A stretch of 64,000 nt of DNA. Source: Archangium primigenium. Its GTDB lineage: Bacteria; Myxococcota; Myxococcia; Myxococcales; Myxococcaceae. A model generated the notes under the pieces. The model saw only the letters and a program-made list of their open reading frames with translations, searched no databases and was not told the origin of the DNA. A program made the translations under genes and the position numbers. Numbering within the stretch: the stretch's first letter is position 1; each line of letters opens with the position of its first letter. The stretch spans positions 5,766,001 to 5,830,000 of the forward strand of contig NZ_JADWYI010000001.1 in NCBI RefSeq assembly GCF_016904885.1. The letters are read 5' to 3'. Of this stretch, positions 50,138 to 59,995 are shown piece after piece.

Positions 50138-52335
50138 AGAAGCCGACGGATCGTCAGCAGATCGACGCCGAGCTGCAGCAGATCGTGGAGCTGCGGCACG
50201 GCGAGCCCCACCGCGTGCTGGGCATCCACCCGGACGGGGACGGCGTGGTGGTGCGCACCTACCGCCCCGACGCGGTCTCCATCCACGTGCTGCCCGAGTT
50301 CGGCGGCCGCATCCCCATGACGCAGCGCCAGAACGGCGTCTTCGAGGCGCGCATCAACGGCCGCCAGGACACCTTCAACTACCAGGTGGAGGTGGAGTAC
50401 CCCGGCAAGAAGACGTTCACCCTGCGCGACCCCTACAGCTTCCTGCCCACGCTGGGCGACATGGACCTGTACTACGCGGGCGAGGGCCGCCACGAGGCGC
50501 TGTGGAAGCGCATGGGCGCGCGGCCCGTGCACCACAACGGCATCAGCGGCGTGGCCTTCTCCGTGTGGGCCCCCACCGCCCAGAGCGTGAGCGTGGTGGG
50601 TGACTTCAACAGCTGGGACGGGCGGCTGCACACCATGCGGCGCATGGGCGCCTCGGGCATCTGGGAGCTGTTCATCCCCGAGGTGGGCGAGGGCACGCGC
50701 TACAAGTTCGAGATCCGCGCGGGCCAGGGCGGCCAGCGGCTGCTCAAGTCCGACCCCTTCGCCTTCCGCACGGAGGTGCCCCCCGCCACGGCCTCCGTGG
50801 TGCACGACCTCAACCACTTCCAGTGGTCGGACGAGGGCTGGATGCGCGAGCGCTCCACCCAGGACGTGCACCGCAAGCCGTGGAGCGTCTACGAGGTGCA
50901 CCTGGCCTCGTGGCGGCGCGTGGTGGAGGACGGGGACCGCTCGCTCACCTACCGCGAGATGGCGCACGCGCTCGCCGACTACGTGAAGCAGACGGGCTTC
51001 ACCCACGTGGAGCTGATGCCCGTGTCCGAGCACCCCTTCGGCGGCTCCTGGGGCTACCAGGTGGGCAACTACTACGCGCCCACCGCGCGCTTCGGCCACC
51101 CGGACGACTTCCGCTACCTCGTCAACCACCTGCACGCGCAGGGCATCGGCATCATCCTCGACTGGGTGCCCGGCCACTTCCCGCGCGACGCGCACGCCCT
51201 GGGCCAGTTCGACGGCACGGCGCTCTACGAGCACGCGGATCCGCGCCAGGGCTCGCAGCCGGACTGGGGCACCTACGTCTTCAACTTCGGCCGCAACGAG
51301 GTGCGCAACTTCCTCATCGCCAACGCCCTCTTCTGGTTCGAGGAGTACCACCTGGACGGCCTGCGCGTGGACGCGGTGGCCTCCATGCTCTACCTCGACT
51401 ACAGCCGCAAGCACGGCGAGTGGGTGCCCAACCGCTGGGGTGGCCGCGAGAACGAGGAAGCCATCGCGTTCATGCGCGAGCTCAACGACAAGGTGCGCGC
51501 CAAGTACCCCGGCGCGGTGATGATCGCCGAGGAGTCCACCGCGTGGCCCAAGGTGAGCCAGCCCACCCAGGAGGGCGGCCTCGGCTTCCACTTCAAGTGG
51601 AACATGGGCTGGATGCACGACACGCTGAAGTACTTCAGCAAGGATCCCATCTACCGCCAGCACCACCACAGCCAGCTCACGTTCGGCCTGCTCTACGCCT
51701 TCAGCGAGCACTTCATGCTGCCGCTGAGCCACGACGAGGTGGTGCACGGCAAGGGCTCGCTCATCAACAAGATGCCGGGGGATGCGTGGCAGAAGCGCGC
51801 CAATCTCCGCGCGCTGCTCGCGTGGATGTGGGCCCACCCGGGCAAGAAGCTGCTCTTCATGGGCGGGGAGTTCGGCCAGCCGGCCGAGTGGAACAACGAC
51901 AAGAGCCTCGACTGGCACCTGCTCCAGGACAAGGGACACGCCGGCATCCAGGCGCTGGTGGGGGACCTCAACCGGCTCTACCGCGCCCACCCCGCCCTGT
52001 ACGACGCGGACCACGAGCCCATGGGCTTCCAGTGGCTGCAGCCGGACGCGGCGGACAACAACGTGCTGGCCTTCGTGCGCCGCTCGCACCAGCCGGGCGG
52101 CCACGTGGTGTGCGTGGCCAACCTGTCGCCCGTGGCCCGCGAGGGCTACCGCGTGGGCTTCCCCCGGCACGGCGGCTACGTGGAGCTGCTCAACACGGAC
52201 GCGGAGGGCTACGCCGGCTCGGGCCTGGGCAATCACGGCTACGTCCAGACCGAGCCCCAGGGGTGGGACGGCCAGGACGCCTCGGCGCTGCTGACCCTGC
52301 CGCCCCTGTCCGTGCTCTGGTTCACGCCGGGGTAG
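50134..52335 (+). CDS. glgB: 1,4-alpha-glucan branching enzyme GlgB
   Basis: A 733-residue GH13_9 enzyme introducing alpha-1,6 branches. An N-terminal CBM48-type domain pair (about 15-215, with VWAPTAQSVSVVGDFNSWDG) precedes the barrel, with nucleophile Asp in LRVDAVASMLYLDYSR (about 412), Glu in MIAEESTAWP (about 466) and Asp in LPLSHDEVVHGKGS (about 533). Numbering is close to E. coli GlgB. The GTG start overlaps the mak stop. It completes the GlgE route by branching the linear glucan. Confidence 0.97.
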   Translation: MKKPTDRQQIDAELQQIVELRHGEPHRVLGIHPDGDGVVVRTYRPDAVSIHVLPEFGGRIPMTQRQNGVFEARINGRQDTFNYQVEVEYPGKKTFTLRDPYSFLPTLGDMDLYYAGEGRHEALWKRMGARPVHHNGISGVAFSVWAPTAQSVSVVGDFNSWDGRLHTMRRMGASGIWELFIPEVGEGTRYKFEIRAGQGGQRLLKSDPFAFRTEVPPATASVVHDLNHFQWSDEGWMRERSTQDVHRKPWSVYEVHLASWRRVVEDGDRSLTYREMAHALADYVKQTGFTHVELMPVSEHPFGGSWGYQVGNYYAPTARFGHPDDFRYLVNHLHAQGIGIILDWVPGHFPRDAHALGQFDGTALYEHADPRQGSQPDWGTYVFNFGRNEVRNFLIANALFWFEEYHLDGLRVDAVASMLYLDYSRKHGEWVPNRWGGRENEEAIAFMRELNDKVRAKYPGAVMIAEESTAWPKVSQPTQEGGLGFHFKWNMGWMHDTLKYFSKDPIYRQHHHSQLTFGLLYAFSEHFMLPLSHDEVVHGKGSLINKMPGDAWQKRANLRALLAWMWAHPGKKLLFMGGEFGQPAEWNNDKSLDWHLLQDKGHAGIQALVGDLNRLYRAHPALYDADHEPMGFQWLQPDAADNNVLAFVRRSHQPGGHVVCVANLSPVAREGYRVGFPRHGGYVELLNTDAEGYAGSGLGNHGYVQTEPQGWDGQDASALLTLPPLSVLWFTPG

Positions 52336-52433
52336 GTCCCAGGCCCGCGCTCGCTCCCCCGCCCGCTCGTGGTTGTCCCGGCGGCGGGGGATGCGAACGG
52401 TTGGGGGACCACACCAGCAGTGGAGGACCCCAC

Positions 52434-52926
52434 ATGGCGACGGCGGCGACCCTGACGGCGATGCAAGGGCAGTTGGCCCACCACTCGGCCCTGCCCCTCC
52501 GGGCCACCTTGAGCTCGGTGATGCTCTACCACGGCATCGGGAAGCTGCGGCCCAAGGGCCTGGAGGAGACCACCCACGTCTTCGACAAGCTGGGCATCAC
52601 CCCGGCCCGTCCCTGGGCACTCGCCACCGGCTGGACCGAGGTGGGCGTGGGCGTGCTGTCCTTGCTGGGCATCGGCACCCGGGTGGCCGCGCTCGCGGTG
52701 CTGGTGACGCAGGCGGTGGCGATCGCCAAGGTGCATGGCCCCAACGGCTTCGACAGCCGTCAGGGCGGCTACGAGTACAACCTGGCGCTCATCGCCACGG
52801 CGCTGGGCCTGCTGCTCGGTGGCCCCGGGGGCCTGTCCGTGCAACAGGCCGTCGTGCCCTCGCGCGCGCGCTGGACGCCGCCCTGGCGCCGCGCCACGAG
52901 CCGCCGCCGCGCCCTCTTGTCCCTGC

Positions 52927-52937
<11 letters not shown>
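52434..52937 (+). CDS. DoxX-family membrane protein
   Basis: A 167-residue protein with about four hydrophobic segments. RATLSSVMLYHGIGKL with LGITPARPWALATGWTE and VLSLLGIGTRVAAL match the DoxX/SURF4 pattern. The product is an inner-membrane protein, possibly redox-linked; the role is not clear. TGGAGGA precedes ATG 52434 by six bases. The 3' end overlaps the convergent acyltransferase gene by 11 bases. The C-terminus is Arg-rich (PPWRRATSRRRALL). Confidence 0.86.
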
Positions 52938-53970
<1,033 letters not shown>

Positions 53971-54239
53971 GCCCCGCTCCCAGGTGGGGGCCGTTCCACG
54001 GACCGTGAAGCCGCGAAGCAACCGCCCCCAATCAATTCAGCAGTGCTGGATTATTACCCTCCACTTGGCACGAAGCGAAAGAAGTTTTGCAACGAACGAA
54101 GATTAAAAAGGCTTTCCCTGTCTTCCAGAGAACGAAGAGTTGCCCCGCTGTCGTGGTGGGCTGTCATGCAAGCGACCGTCCAAGGCCTTTGGAATCATAC
54201 CTTCGTGCTCTGGCGGTGCGTCTCGGAGGGCCGTAAAAC
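53971..54239. other. A/T-rich upstream region of the second pseudokinase
   Basis: About 270 bases with no gene; 54040-54130 is distinctly A-rich (for example GAAGATTAAAAAGG) against a very GC-rich background. The downstream gene has GGAGGG nine bases before its ATG. The region probably holds the promoter and could be bound by a nucleoid protein or regulator. Confidence 0.5.
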
Positions 54240-56117
54240 ATGACGCCCATGAGCCAGGTTCGCTATCAGTTGCTGGGTCCCCTCATCCCGGGTGAGGGCA
54301 CCCGGCCGTCCCTCGCCCTGGCCCTCGAGCAGGGCGCGCCCCCCGTCCCGGTGGTGGTGGTGTGGGCGCCGACCGAGGTCGCCCAGGACGCCATGATGCT
54401 GGCGCGGCTCCAGAAGGAGACGGAGCGCGCGGTGGTGTTCGAGCACCCCCACATCCTGCGCGTGCACGGCCTGGTGACGCTGGATGGCCGGGTGGCGCGT
54501 GTCACCGAGTACGCCGACGGTGAGCCGCTGCGTCACGTGCTGGATGTGTGCCCGCGGCTGCCCCCCCCCTTCGCCGCGCTGATCGCCGCGGACGTGGCCA
54601 TGGGTGTGCACTACGCCCACGTGGCGGGCAACGATGACGGCACGCCCTTCGTCCACGCGGATCTGCGGCCGGAGACCATCATGGTCTCCTTCCACGGCGT
54701 GGTGAAGGTGTCCGGCTACGGCGCGCTGAGCGTCGCGCCTCGCGAGGGCAATGGCCGCCGCGTGCGCAACCGCCGCCTGTACAGCGCCCCCGAGCAGCTC
54801 ATGGGCGGACGCGAGGCCTCGTCGGTCCCCACGGACGTGTTCCTCCTGGGCCTCTTGCTGCACGAGTGCCTCTCCGGGCGCAAGCCGTTCCAGGACTCCA
54901 TCGATCCGGACAAGGCCATCCTCTCGCGGCCCCTGCCACCCTTGCCCGAGGAAGTGCCGCTGCCCTTCAACGAGGTCATCCGCCGCGCCACGGCCAAGCG
55001 CGCCAAGGAGCGCTACGCGAGCGCGCTGGCGTTCCGCGAGGCGCTGGTGGCCATCGTGGGCGAGCTGCCCACGCCCACCGCCCTCGCCGAGTTCCTCGCC
55101 AAGCAGCTGCCGCGCGACACCGAGACGCGGCGCGCACGCCGGGCGATGATCGATCAGGGCATCGTCGAGCTGACGCACCCGGCGCCCTCGGCGGCGCTCG
55201 TGGCCGCGCCGATGCCGGTGGCCGCGCCCGCCGCCCCGGCTCCCACTCCAGCGCCCGCCCCGGCGCCCGTCGTCGAGGCCGCGCCCGCGCCCCGGTTCGA
55301 GGCGGCCTCGGTGCTGCCCACGCCCCTGCCGCCCACGCCGGGCATCGAGGTGCCGCCCGCCGCCACCGCCCAGCCCCAGGGCGAGCCCGTGCCGGTGACG
55401 GGGCCGCTCGTGCCCGGCATGCTGGTGACGCCGCCCGCCGCGCCCGCGCCGGCCAGACGCTCGCGCCGCGCCTCCACGGCCCTCATCAGCGCGGTGGGTG
55501 TCGGGCTGCTGGTGAGCGCCGTGGGCCTCATCTGGACCATCCGGGGCCGGCCCGCACTGTCGGTGACGGATGACACGGGCGCGCCGGTGGACATCACCGC
55601 GCCGGTGCTCATCGTCGAGGAGCCCGTGGACGCGGGCGTGCCGCCGCCCACGGTGCAGCCCAAGACGGGCAGCGCGGTGCCGGTGGTGCCCGCGGCCACG
55701 GTGCCGCCCACGCTCGTGGAGCTGATGGTGAGCCCCGACGTGGCCATCGCCATCGACGGCCGGAACATGGGCCACACGCCCTTGCAGGTGCCGCTGCCGC
55801 CGGGCCGTCACATGGTGACGCTCGTGGACGAGGCCAAGGGCCTGCGCACCGCGCGGCTCATCGACGTGCGGCAGACGACGGAGAAGGTGACGTTCAACAT
55901 CAAGCTCACCATGGGCTCGGTGCTCATCCAGGCGCCCGCGGGCGCCCAGGTGTCCCTGGATGGCCGGGCGCTGGGCACCGCGCCGGTGGTGGATCAGACG
56001 ATCTTCGAGGGCGAGCACCGCCTGCGCGTCACCCAGGACGACGCCGTCTGGGAGCGCGACTTCGTGCTCACCGGCGAGCAGCGCCTGGTCTTCACCGCGG
56101 ACATCATCGGGGAGTAG
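54240..56117 (+). CDS. Membrane-anchored Ser/Thr pseudokinase with two PEGA domains
   Basis: A 625-residue protein. The N-terminal kinase-like domain (about 1-290) keeps the HRD-type Asp in FVHADLRPETIM (about 137-148). The DFG is replaced by SGYG (about 157), the VAIK lysine by VVVVWAP, and the Gly loop is absent, so ATP binding and catalysis are unlikely. A Pro/Ala linker (about 310-410) leads to one membrane segment (about 413-436). Two periplasmic PEGA domains follow (about 495-560, AIAIDGRNMGHTPLQV; and 562-625, VSLDGRALGTAPV). ATG 54240 has a good GGAGGG site; ATG 54249 is also possible. It is monocistronic with a hairpin after it. Likely a sensor or scaffold. Confidence 0.86.
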   Translation: MTPMSQVRYQLLGPLIPGEGTRPSLALALEQGAPPVPVVVVWAPTEVAQDAMMLARLQKETERAVVFEHPHILRVHGLVTLDGRVARVTEYADGEPLRHVLDVCPRLPPPFAALIAADVAMGVHYAHVAGNDDGTPFVHADLRPETIMVSFHGVVKVSGYGALSVAPREGNGRRVRNRRLYSAPEQLMGGREASSVPTDVFLLGLLLHECLSGRKPFQDSIDPDKAILSRPLPPLPEEVPLPFNEVIRRATAKRAKERYASALAFREALVAIVGELPTPTALAEFLAKQLPRDTETRRARRAMIDQGIVELTHPAPSAALVAAPMPVAAPAAPAPTPAPAPAPVVEAAPAPRFEAASVLPTPLPPTPGIEVPPAATAQPQGEPVPVTGPLVPGMLVTPPAAPAPARRSRRASTALISAVGVGLLVSAVGLIWTIRGRPALSVTDDTGAPVDITAPVLIVEEPVDAGVPPPTVQPKTGSAVPVVPAATVPPTLVELMVSPDVAIAIDGRNMGHTPLQVPLPPGRHMVTLVDEAKGLRTARLIDVRQTTEKVTFNIKLTMGSVLIQAPAGAQVSLDGRALGTAPVVDQTIFEGEHRLRVTQDDAVWERDFVLTGEQRLVFTADIIGE

Positions 56118-56119
56118 GC

Positions 56120-56150
56120 GGTGAAGGGGGCGCGCCCCGCCCTCTTCACC
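56120..56150. terminator. Bidirectional hairpin after the pseudokinase
   Basis: GGTGAAGGGGGCG pairs with CGCCCTCTTCACC over 13 positions with one G-T wobble and a 5-base loop, between convergent genes. Confidence 0.75.
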
Positions 56151-56167
56151 CCACCGATGACCCGTGC

Positions 56168-58204
56168 TCAGGCCAACTGTCTGGCCAGCCCGACGCGCAG
56201 CAGCGACTCGACGTGCGCGCGTGTTTCCGCGTCCAGGATGAACACGTGGGTGCCCCGCGTCCCGCGCGTGAGCAGCACCCGGTAGACGTTGCGCAACTTG
56301 GCCAGGGCCTCGGCTTCACTCGTGCGCACGTCCCGCTTGAAGGTCTTGTCCTTGTTCTTGGAGAGGTCCGCGACCCACCGGTCCGTGCGCCAGACGAGAT
56401 CCTCGCCCCAGATCACGCCCACGTGATCGAACTCGAAGCCCTGCACCGAGTAGATGGAGCCCACCTGCTCGTAATAGGCATCCTCGTTGGCCCAGCGGTA
56501 ATACTGATTGTCCAGGGGCTTGCGCCCCTGTCCCGTCTTCTCGATCCAGGGCGCGCTCCAATCCCCGAAGCGCTTGTCCTTCACGTCGTGCACGAGGCGG
56601 GTGGCGCCCGTCCCCACCGGGGACCATGACCAGCAGTACCCCGCGATGATCCGGCAGCGGTAGTTCTGGTGCTGGAGCGTGCGCAGCCGCCGATCCATTC
56701 GTGCCATGTCGGTCTCGACCGTGACCTCGTACTCCTCGCGCGTCTTCCAGGAGAGGTCGGCCTGCGGCGAGAAGCCCAACAGCATGTCGACCCATTGGAC
56801 GTAGCCATCGCTGCCTCCACACCGGAACTGAATGTCCAGCTCCAGCTCGACGAGCCGCACGCCCATGCGCTTCGCGGCCTCGCGCACGACATCCGAGTGA
56901 CCGATCTCCCCCGCGCGCACCGCCTGGTGGTCATCGAGGAAGAAGGCCGTGACATGGCTCGCGCTGATGACCTCCTCGATCATCGGCGTGTCGGAGAGGT
57001 GGCGAATGGTGCCATTCGGGAACTTCAAGCGCCGGAACTCCCACAGCCGATGCGCCTCGTCGGCGACCGTCAGGTCGAGGACCTGTCCTTGACGTGCTCC
57101 CGCCTTGGCGACCTCCGAGAAGGTGCAGAAGAGCTCGTCCACGGGGAGCTCCTTCTTGAAGCGCGCGCCTTGGAGCTGCTTGTGCAGGTTCGCCGCGAAC
57201 GCGAGGGTCTTGCCCTGGAGGTTGGTCTGAAAGGCCTGGGAACCCGTCGCATGAATCACCCGCCAGCTCTTGCGCGCGCCATGGGCCAGGAGTTGAAGGG
57301 CGAGGACACTCTTTCCCGTCCCCGGCCCGCCCTTGATCAACACCACCGTGCGCGTGCCATGGGCGCGGCCCTCCTCCACGGCGGTGATGATTCGCAGGTA
57401 GGCCTGCCGCTGCACATCGAGAAGCCGCCACTCGAACTCGCCATGAATCGTCTGAACGACCATGTCGAGCAACTTCTCCGAGGGGCGTGGACGCCCGGTG
57501 GCGATGAGGTGCGCCGCCCGGGTCCCCTCGCCGTGTCCGAGCTGCTCCTGAAGCCATTGCGCGAACCGCCCCAGCTCCCGCTTCATGAACAGGGGATATT
57601 CGCGAGCGAGATCCCCGAAGGCGTCTGGATCCCTCAACAAGGCGATGGCGCGGACATCCTCCATCGCATGGAGCCAGACGCAACCCGTGATGTGGACGCC
57701 CTCCTGCACGAACGCGGAGTGGTAGTAGCGCAGGTAGTCGACGTAGCCCTTGACCTGGGCGGAGGGATGACGGCGGCTGTCATTCATGACGACCACCTCC
57801 TCGCGCCAGGGAGATTTGCCCACACTCGTCCACTGCTTGAGTTCGACAACCACGGCCGCGGGCGCGCCCTCGGGCTCGCGCCCCGTCAACACCGCGTCAC
57901 AGCGGCGTCCGCCCATGGGCATCCACAGTTCGACGAAGATCTCCGAGCGGCACAGGCGCTCGTCGCGGAGGACCTCCGCCAACGCGCGCAGGGAGTGCTT
58001 CCACGACTGCTGCTCACCACTCGAAGGGGCCTCGCCTTCGATGACCTCGAATCGCTTCTTCAGCAGACCGGGAAGCGTGCCCGCGTCCACGTCCTCGAGG
58101 AATCGAGGAATCGGTGCTCGGTAGAGATGAGGTGTCCCGACGCGCGACAGCGAGGCGGCTGTGTCCTCACTGTCCGCGACGCCAGGAAGAAGGTCCGAGG
58201 GCAT
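56168..58204 (-). CDS. PD-(D/E)xK nuclease fused to a DUF2075 superfamily 1 helicase
   Basis: A 678-residue fusion. The N-terminal ~190 residues have a restriction-enzyme-like core: Asp in RRCDAVLTG (about 102) and ELK in AVVVELKQW (about 120). A helicase follows: Walker A IKGGPGTGKSVLA (about 288-300), Walker B LTVADEAHRLW (about 380), and late motifs YSVQGFEFDHVGVIWG and NVYRVLLTRGTRGTHVF. This is the DUF2075/helicase architecture often seen in mobile defence genes. Single-gene nuclease-helicase phage defence (for example Nhi in staphylococci) is a known analogue but not a demonstrated homologue. Codon use is less GC-biased than neighbours. ATG 58204 is preferred; a longer frame reaches 58270. 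Confidence 0.88.
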   Translation of the reverse strand: MPSDLLPGVADSEDTAASLSRVGTPHLYRAPIPRFLEDVDAGTLPGLLKKRFEVIEGEAPSSGEQQSWKHSLRALAEVLRDERLCRSEIFVELWMPMGGRRCDAVLTGREPEGAPAAVVVELKQWTSVGKSPWREEVVVMNDSRRHPSAQVKGYVDYLRYYHSAFVQEGVHITGCVWLHAMEDVRAIALLRDPDAFGDLAREYPLFMKRELGRFAQWLQEQLGHGEGTRAAHLIATGRPRPSEKLLDMVVQTIHGEFEWRLLDVQRQAYLRIITAVEEGRAHGTRTVVLIKGGPGTGKSVLALQLLAHGARKSWRVIHATGSQAFQTNLQGKTLAFAANLHKQLQGARFKKELPVDELFCTFSEVAKAGARQGQVLDLTVADEAHRLWEFRRLKFPNGTIRHLSDTPMIEEVISASHVTAFFLDDHQAVRAGEIGHSDVVREAAKRMGVRLVELELDIQFRCGGSDGYVQWVDMLLGFSPQADLSWKTREEYEVTVETDMARMDRRLRTLQHQNYRCRIIAGYCWSWSPVGTGATRLVHDVKDKRFGDWSAPWIEKTGQGRKPLDNQYYRWANEDAYYEQVGSIYSVQGFEFDHVGVIWGEDLVWRTDRWVADLSKNKDKTFKRDVRTSEAEALAKLRNVYRVLLTRGTRGTHVFILDAETRAHVESLLRVGLARQLA

Positions 58205-58292
58205 GGGACGAATGTAGCTGAACCCCGGGCGTGAGGCGGCCTGGGAGAGGACCCCCCACGGTGGGAACACGAGACGAGACCCACGGGCAGGG

Positions 58293-59261
58293 CTACAGCA
58301 GTCCGTCCAGCACGGACTGCCACAGCAGCTCGCCCGCCGTCTCGTAGGCGCGCTCGGGGTCCACCAGCGGCAGGGACAGGCGGGGCGTGTGTGCCAGCCG
58401 CTCGTCCACCACCACCCGGGGGGCCTGCTCGCGGAGCAGATTCACCAGCGCCCGCATGTTGTCGAACGCCGACAGCTCCCGCCTCGCCCCCAGGCCCGCG
58501 AAGTCCGTGTCCCGGGTGAAGGACAGCCACAGCCCCTCCCCATAGGCCCACAGGAAGGGGTGGACGTCGTCCTCGCGCACCGTCACCTCGCGCGTCCGGG
58601 GGCGGCGGTTGAAGCCGTCCTTGACGATCTCCGTCTCGGTGCGCGTCGTGGCGACGAGCCGCTTGCCCGGCAGGAGCAGGCGCACGTCCTCCCAGCGCAC
58701 CTCCCGGCGCTCGCCCCGCTCCCCTTCCAGCGCCAGCCCCGTGGGCCCCACGGAGAAGCGCCGCACCCCCAGGGGCGTGGCCAGGCGCGACAGCAGCTCG
58801 CCGCTCACCACCGCGAAGCCCTCGGCCCGCAGCGAGTCCCGCACCCGGCGCGCCTCGGGCAGCGGCATCCGCGCCAGCACCACGGGCGGCGGTTTGCCGA
58901 GCCGCAACCGGAGATCCACGAGCCCCATGCGCAACGTCCGCCCCAACCGGCCCAGGGCCTCCTCGTCCTCCAGGGACGGCACCCGCATCAGCGCCAGCAG
59001 GCCGGTGCTCAAGGTGAAGGACTCGGTCCGCACGGGCACCGGGGCGGGCTCGGCCACCGGCGGAGGAGGCGGCGGCGCGGACGTCGGCTCGAGACGGGCC
59101 CGCAGCTCGGCCACCTCGCGCCGGGCCTGCTCCAACTGGCGCTCCAGGGACTCGCGCTCCCGCGCGTAGTGCGCCCGCAGCTTCGTCAGGGCCTCCTTCG
59201 ACTGGCGCAGCTCCACCTGGGTGCGCTCCAGCCGGTCTCGCAGCTCTCGCGTCTCGCTCAT
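58293..59261 (-). CDS. Coiled-coil protein of unknown function
   Basis: A 322-residue protein. Residues 1-60 form a strong heptad coiled coil (LERTQVELRQSKEALTKL, ARERESLERQLEQARREV). A Pro-rich linker (about 62-80) follows, then a globular domain (about 85-322) with VRWEDVRLLLPGKRLVATTR and FLWAYGEGLWLSFTR. I do not recognise the family. It starts 5 bases after the LysE gene ends and is co-transcribed with it. Confidence 0.75.
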   Translation of the reverse strand: MSETRELRDRLERTQVELRQSKEALTKLRAHYARERESLERQLEQARREVAELRARLEPTSAPPPPPPVAEPAPVPVRTESFTLSTGLLALMRVPSLEDEEALGRLGRTLRMGLVDLRLRLGKPPPVVLARMPLPEARRVRDSLRAEGFAVVSGELLSRLATPLGVRRFSVGPTGLALEGERGERREVRWEDVRLLLPGKRLVATTRTETEIVKDGFNRRPRTREVTVREDDVHPFLWAYGEGLWLSFTRDTDFAGLGARRELSAFDNMRALVNLLREQAPRVVVDERLAHTPRLSLPLVDPERAYETAGELLWQSVLDGLL

Positions 59262-59266
59262 GGGCG

Positions 59267-59899
59267 TCAGCGCCGCGTCAGGGCCAGCCGCGCCCCGAAC
59301 GCGATGAACACGCACCCCGTCAGCCGATCCATGCCCCGCACCACCGCGGGCCGCTTGAGGGTCCGGCCCAGCGGCACCGCCGCGCCAATCAACGCCAGGC
59401 CCCAGAGCAGGCCCAGGCCCACGTGGATGACCGCCAGGAGGAACGTGTAGCCCGCGACCGGAACGCCCTCCGGCACGAACTGGGGCAGGAGCGTGACGTA
59501 GAACACGCCGACCTTGGGGTTGAGCAGGTTGGTGAACAGCCCCCGGCGCAGCCAGTCCCTCGCGCCCGTGGCCCCCGCCGCGCGCTCCGTGCCGGCGACG
59601 TCCAGGCCCGTGCGGGGTTCGCGAATCAACCCGATGCCCAGCCAGACGAGGTACGCGGCCCCGGCCCACTTGAGCCCGGTGAAGGCGACCTCCGAGGCGG
59701 CCAGCAGCGCGCCCAGTCCCAAGGCCACCAGGGCCCCCCACACGAGGCAGCCCAGTCCGATGCCCAGCGCCGCGAAGGCCGCGCGCCGGGGCCCCTCCAG
59801 GGTCGCGGTGCGCAGCACCATCACCGTGTCGACGCCCGGGGTGATGGTCAGCACGCCCGCGGCGAACAGGTACGTCAGCAGGGATTGGGTGATCGTCAT
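59267..59899 (-). CDS. LysE/RhtB-family amino-acid exporter
   Basis: A 210-residue inner-membrane protein with about six helices. LTITPGVDTVMVLRTATLEG, GAAYLVWLGIGLIR and FTNLLNPKVGVFYVTLLPQF are hallmarks of the RhtB/LysE exporter family. GGAG lies seven bases before ATG 59899. The exported solute is unknown. It is the first gene of a two-gene minus-strand operon with the coiled-coil protein. Confidence 0.92.
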   Translation of the reverse strand: MTITQSLLTYLFAAGVLTITPGVDTVMVLRTATLEGPRRAAFAALGIGLGCLVWGALVALGLGALLAASEVAFTGLKWAGAAYLVWLGIGLIREPRTGLDVAGTERAAGATGARDWLRRGLFTNLLNPKVGVFYVTLLPQFVPEGVPVAGYTFLLAVIHVGLGLLWGLALIGAAVPLGRTLKRPAVVRGMDRLTGCVFIAFGARLALTRR

Positions 59900-59995
59900 G
59901 GCGCGCTCCAGTCCCTCGCCACTATGCCCCTGGCGACTCCCGCCGGAAAGCCAGGTGCTAACGTCCCCGAGCGTCATCGCCTGGAGGGGAAGCAC

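Noticed and set aside
54065-54091. Sigma-54-like promoter (TTGGCACG...TTGCA)
   Set aside because: GG and GC are 20 bases apart; sigma-54 promoters need about 10.
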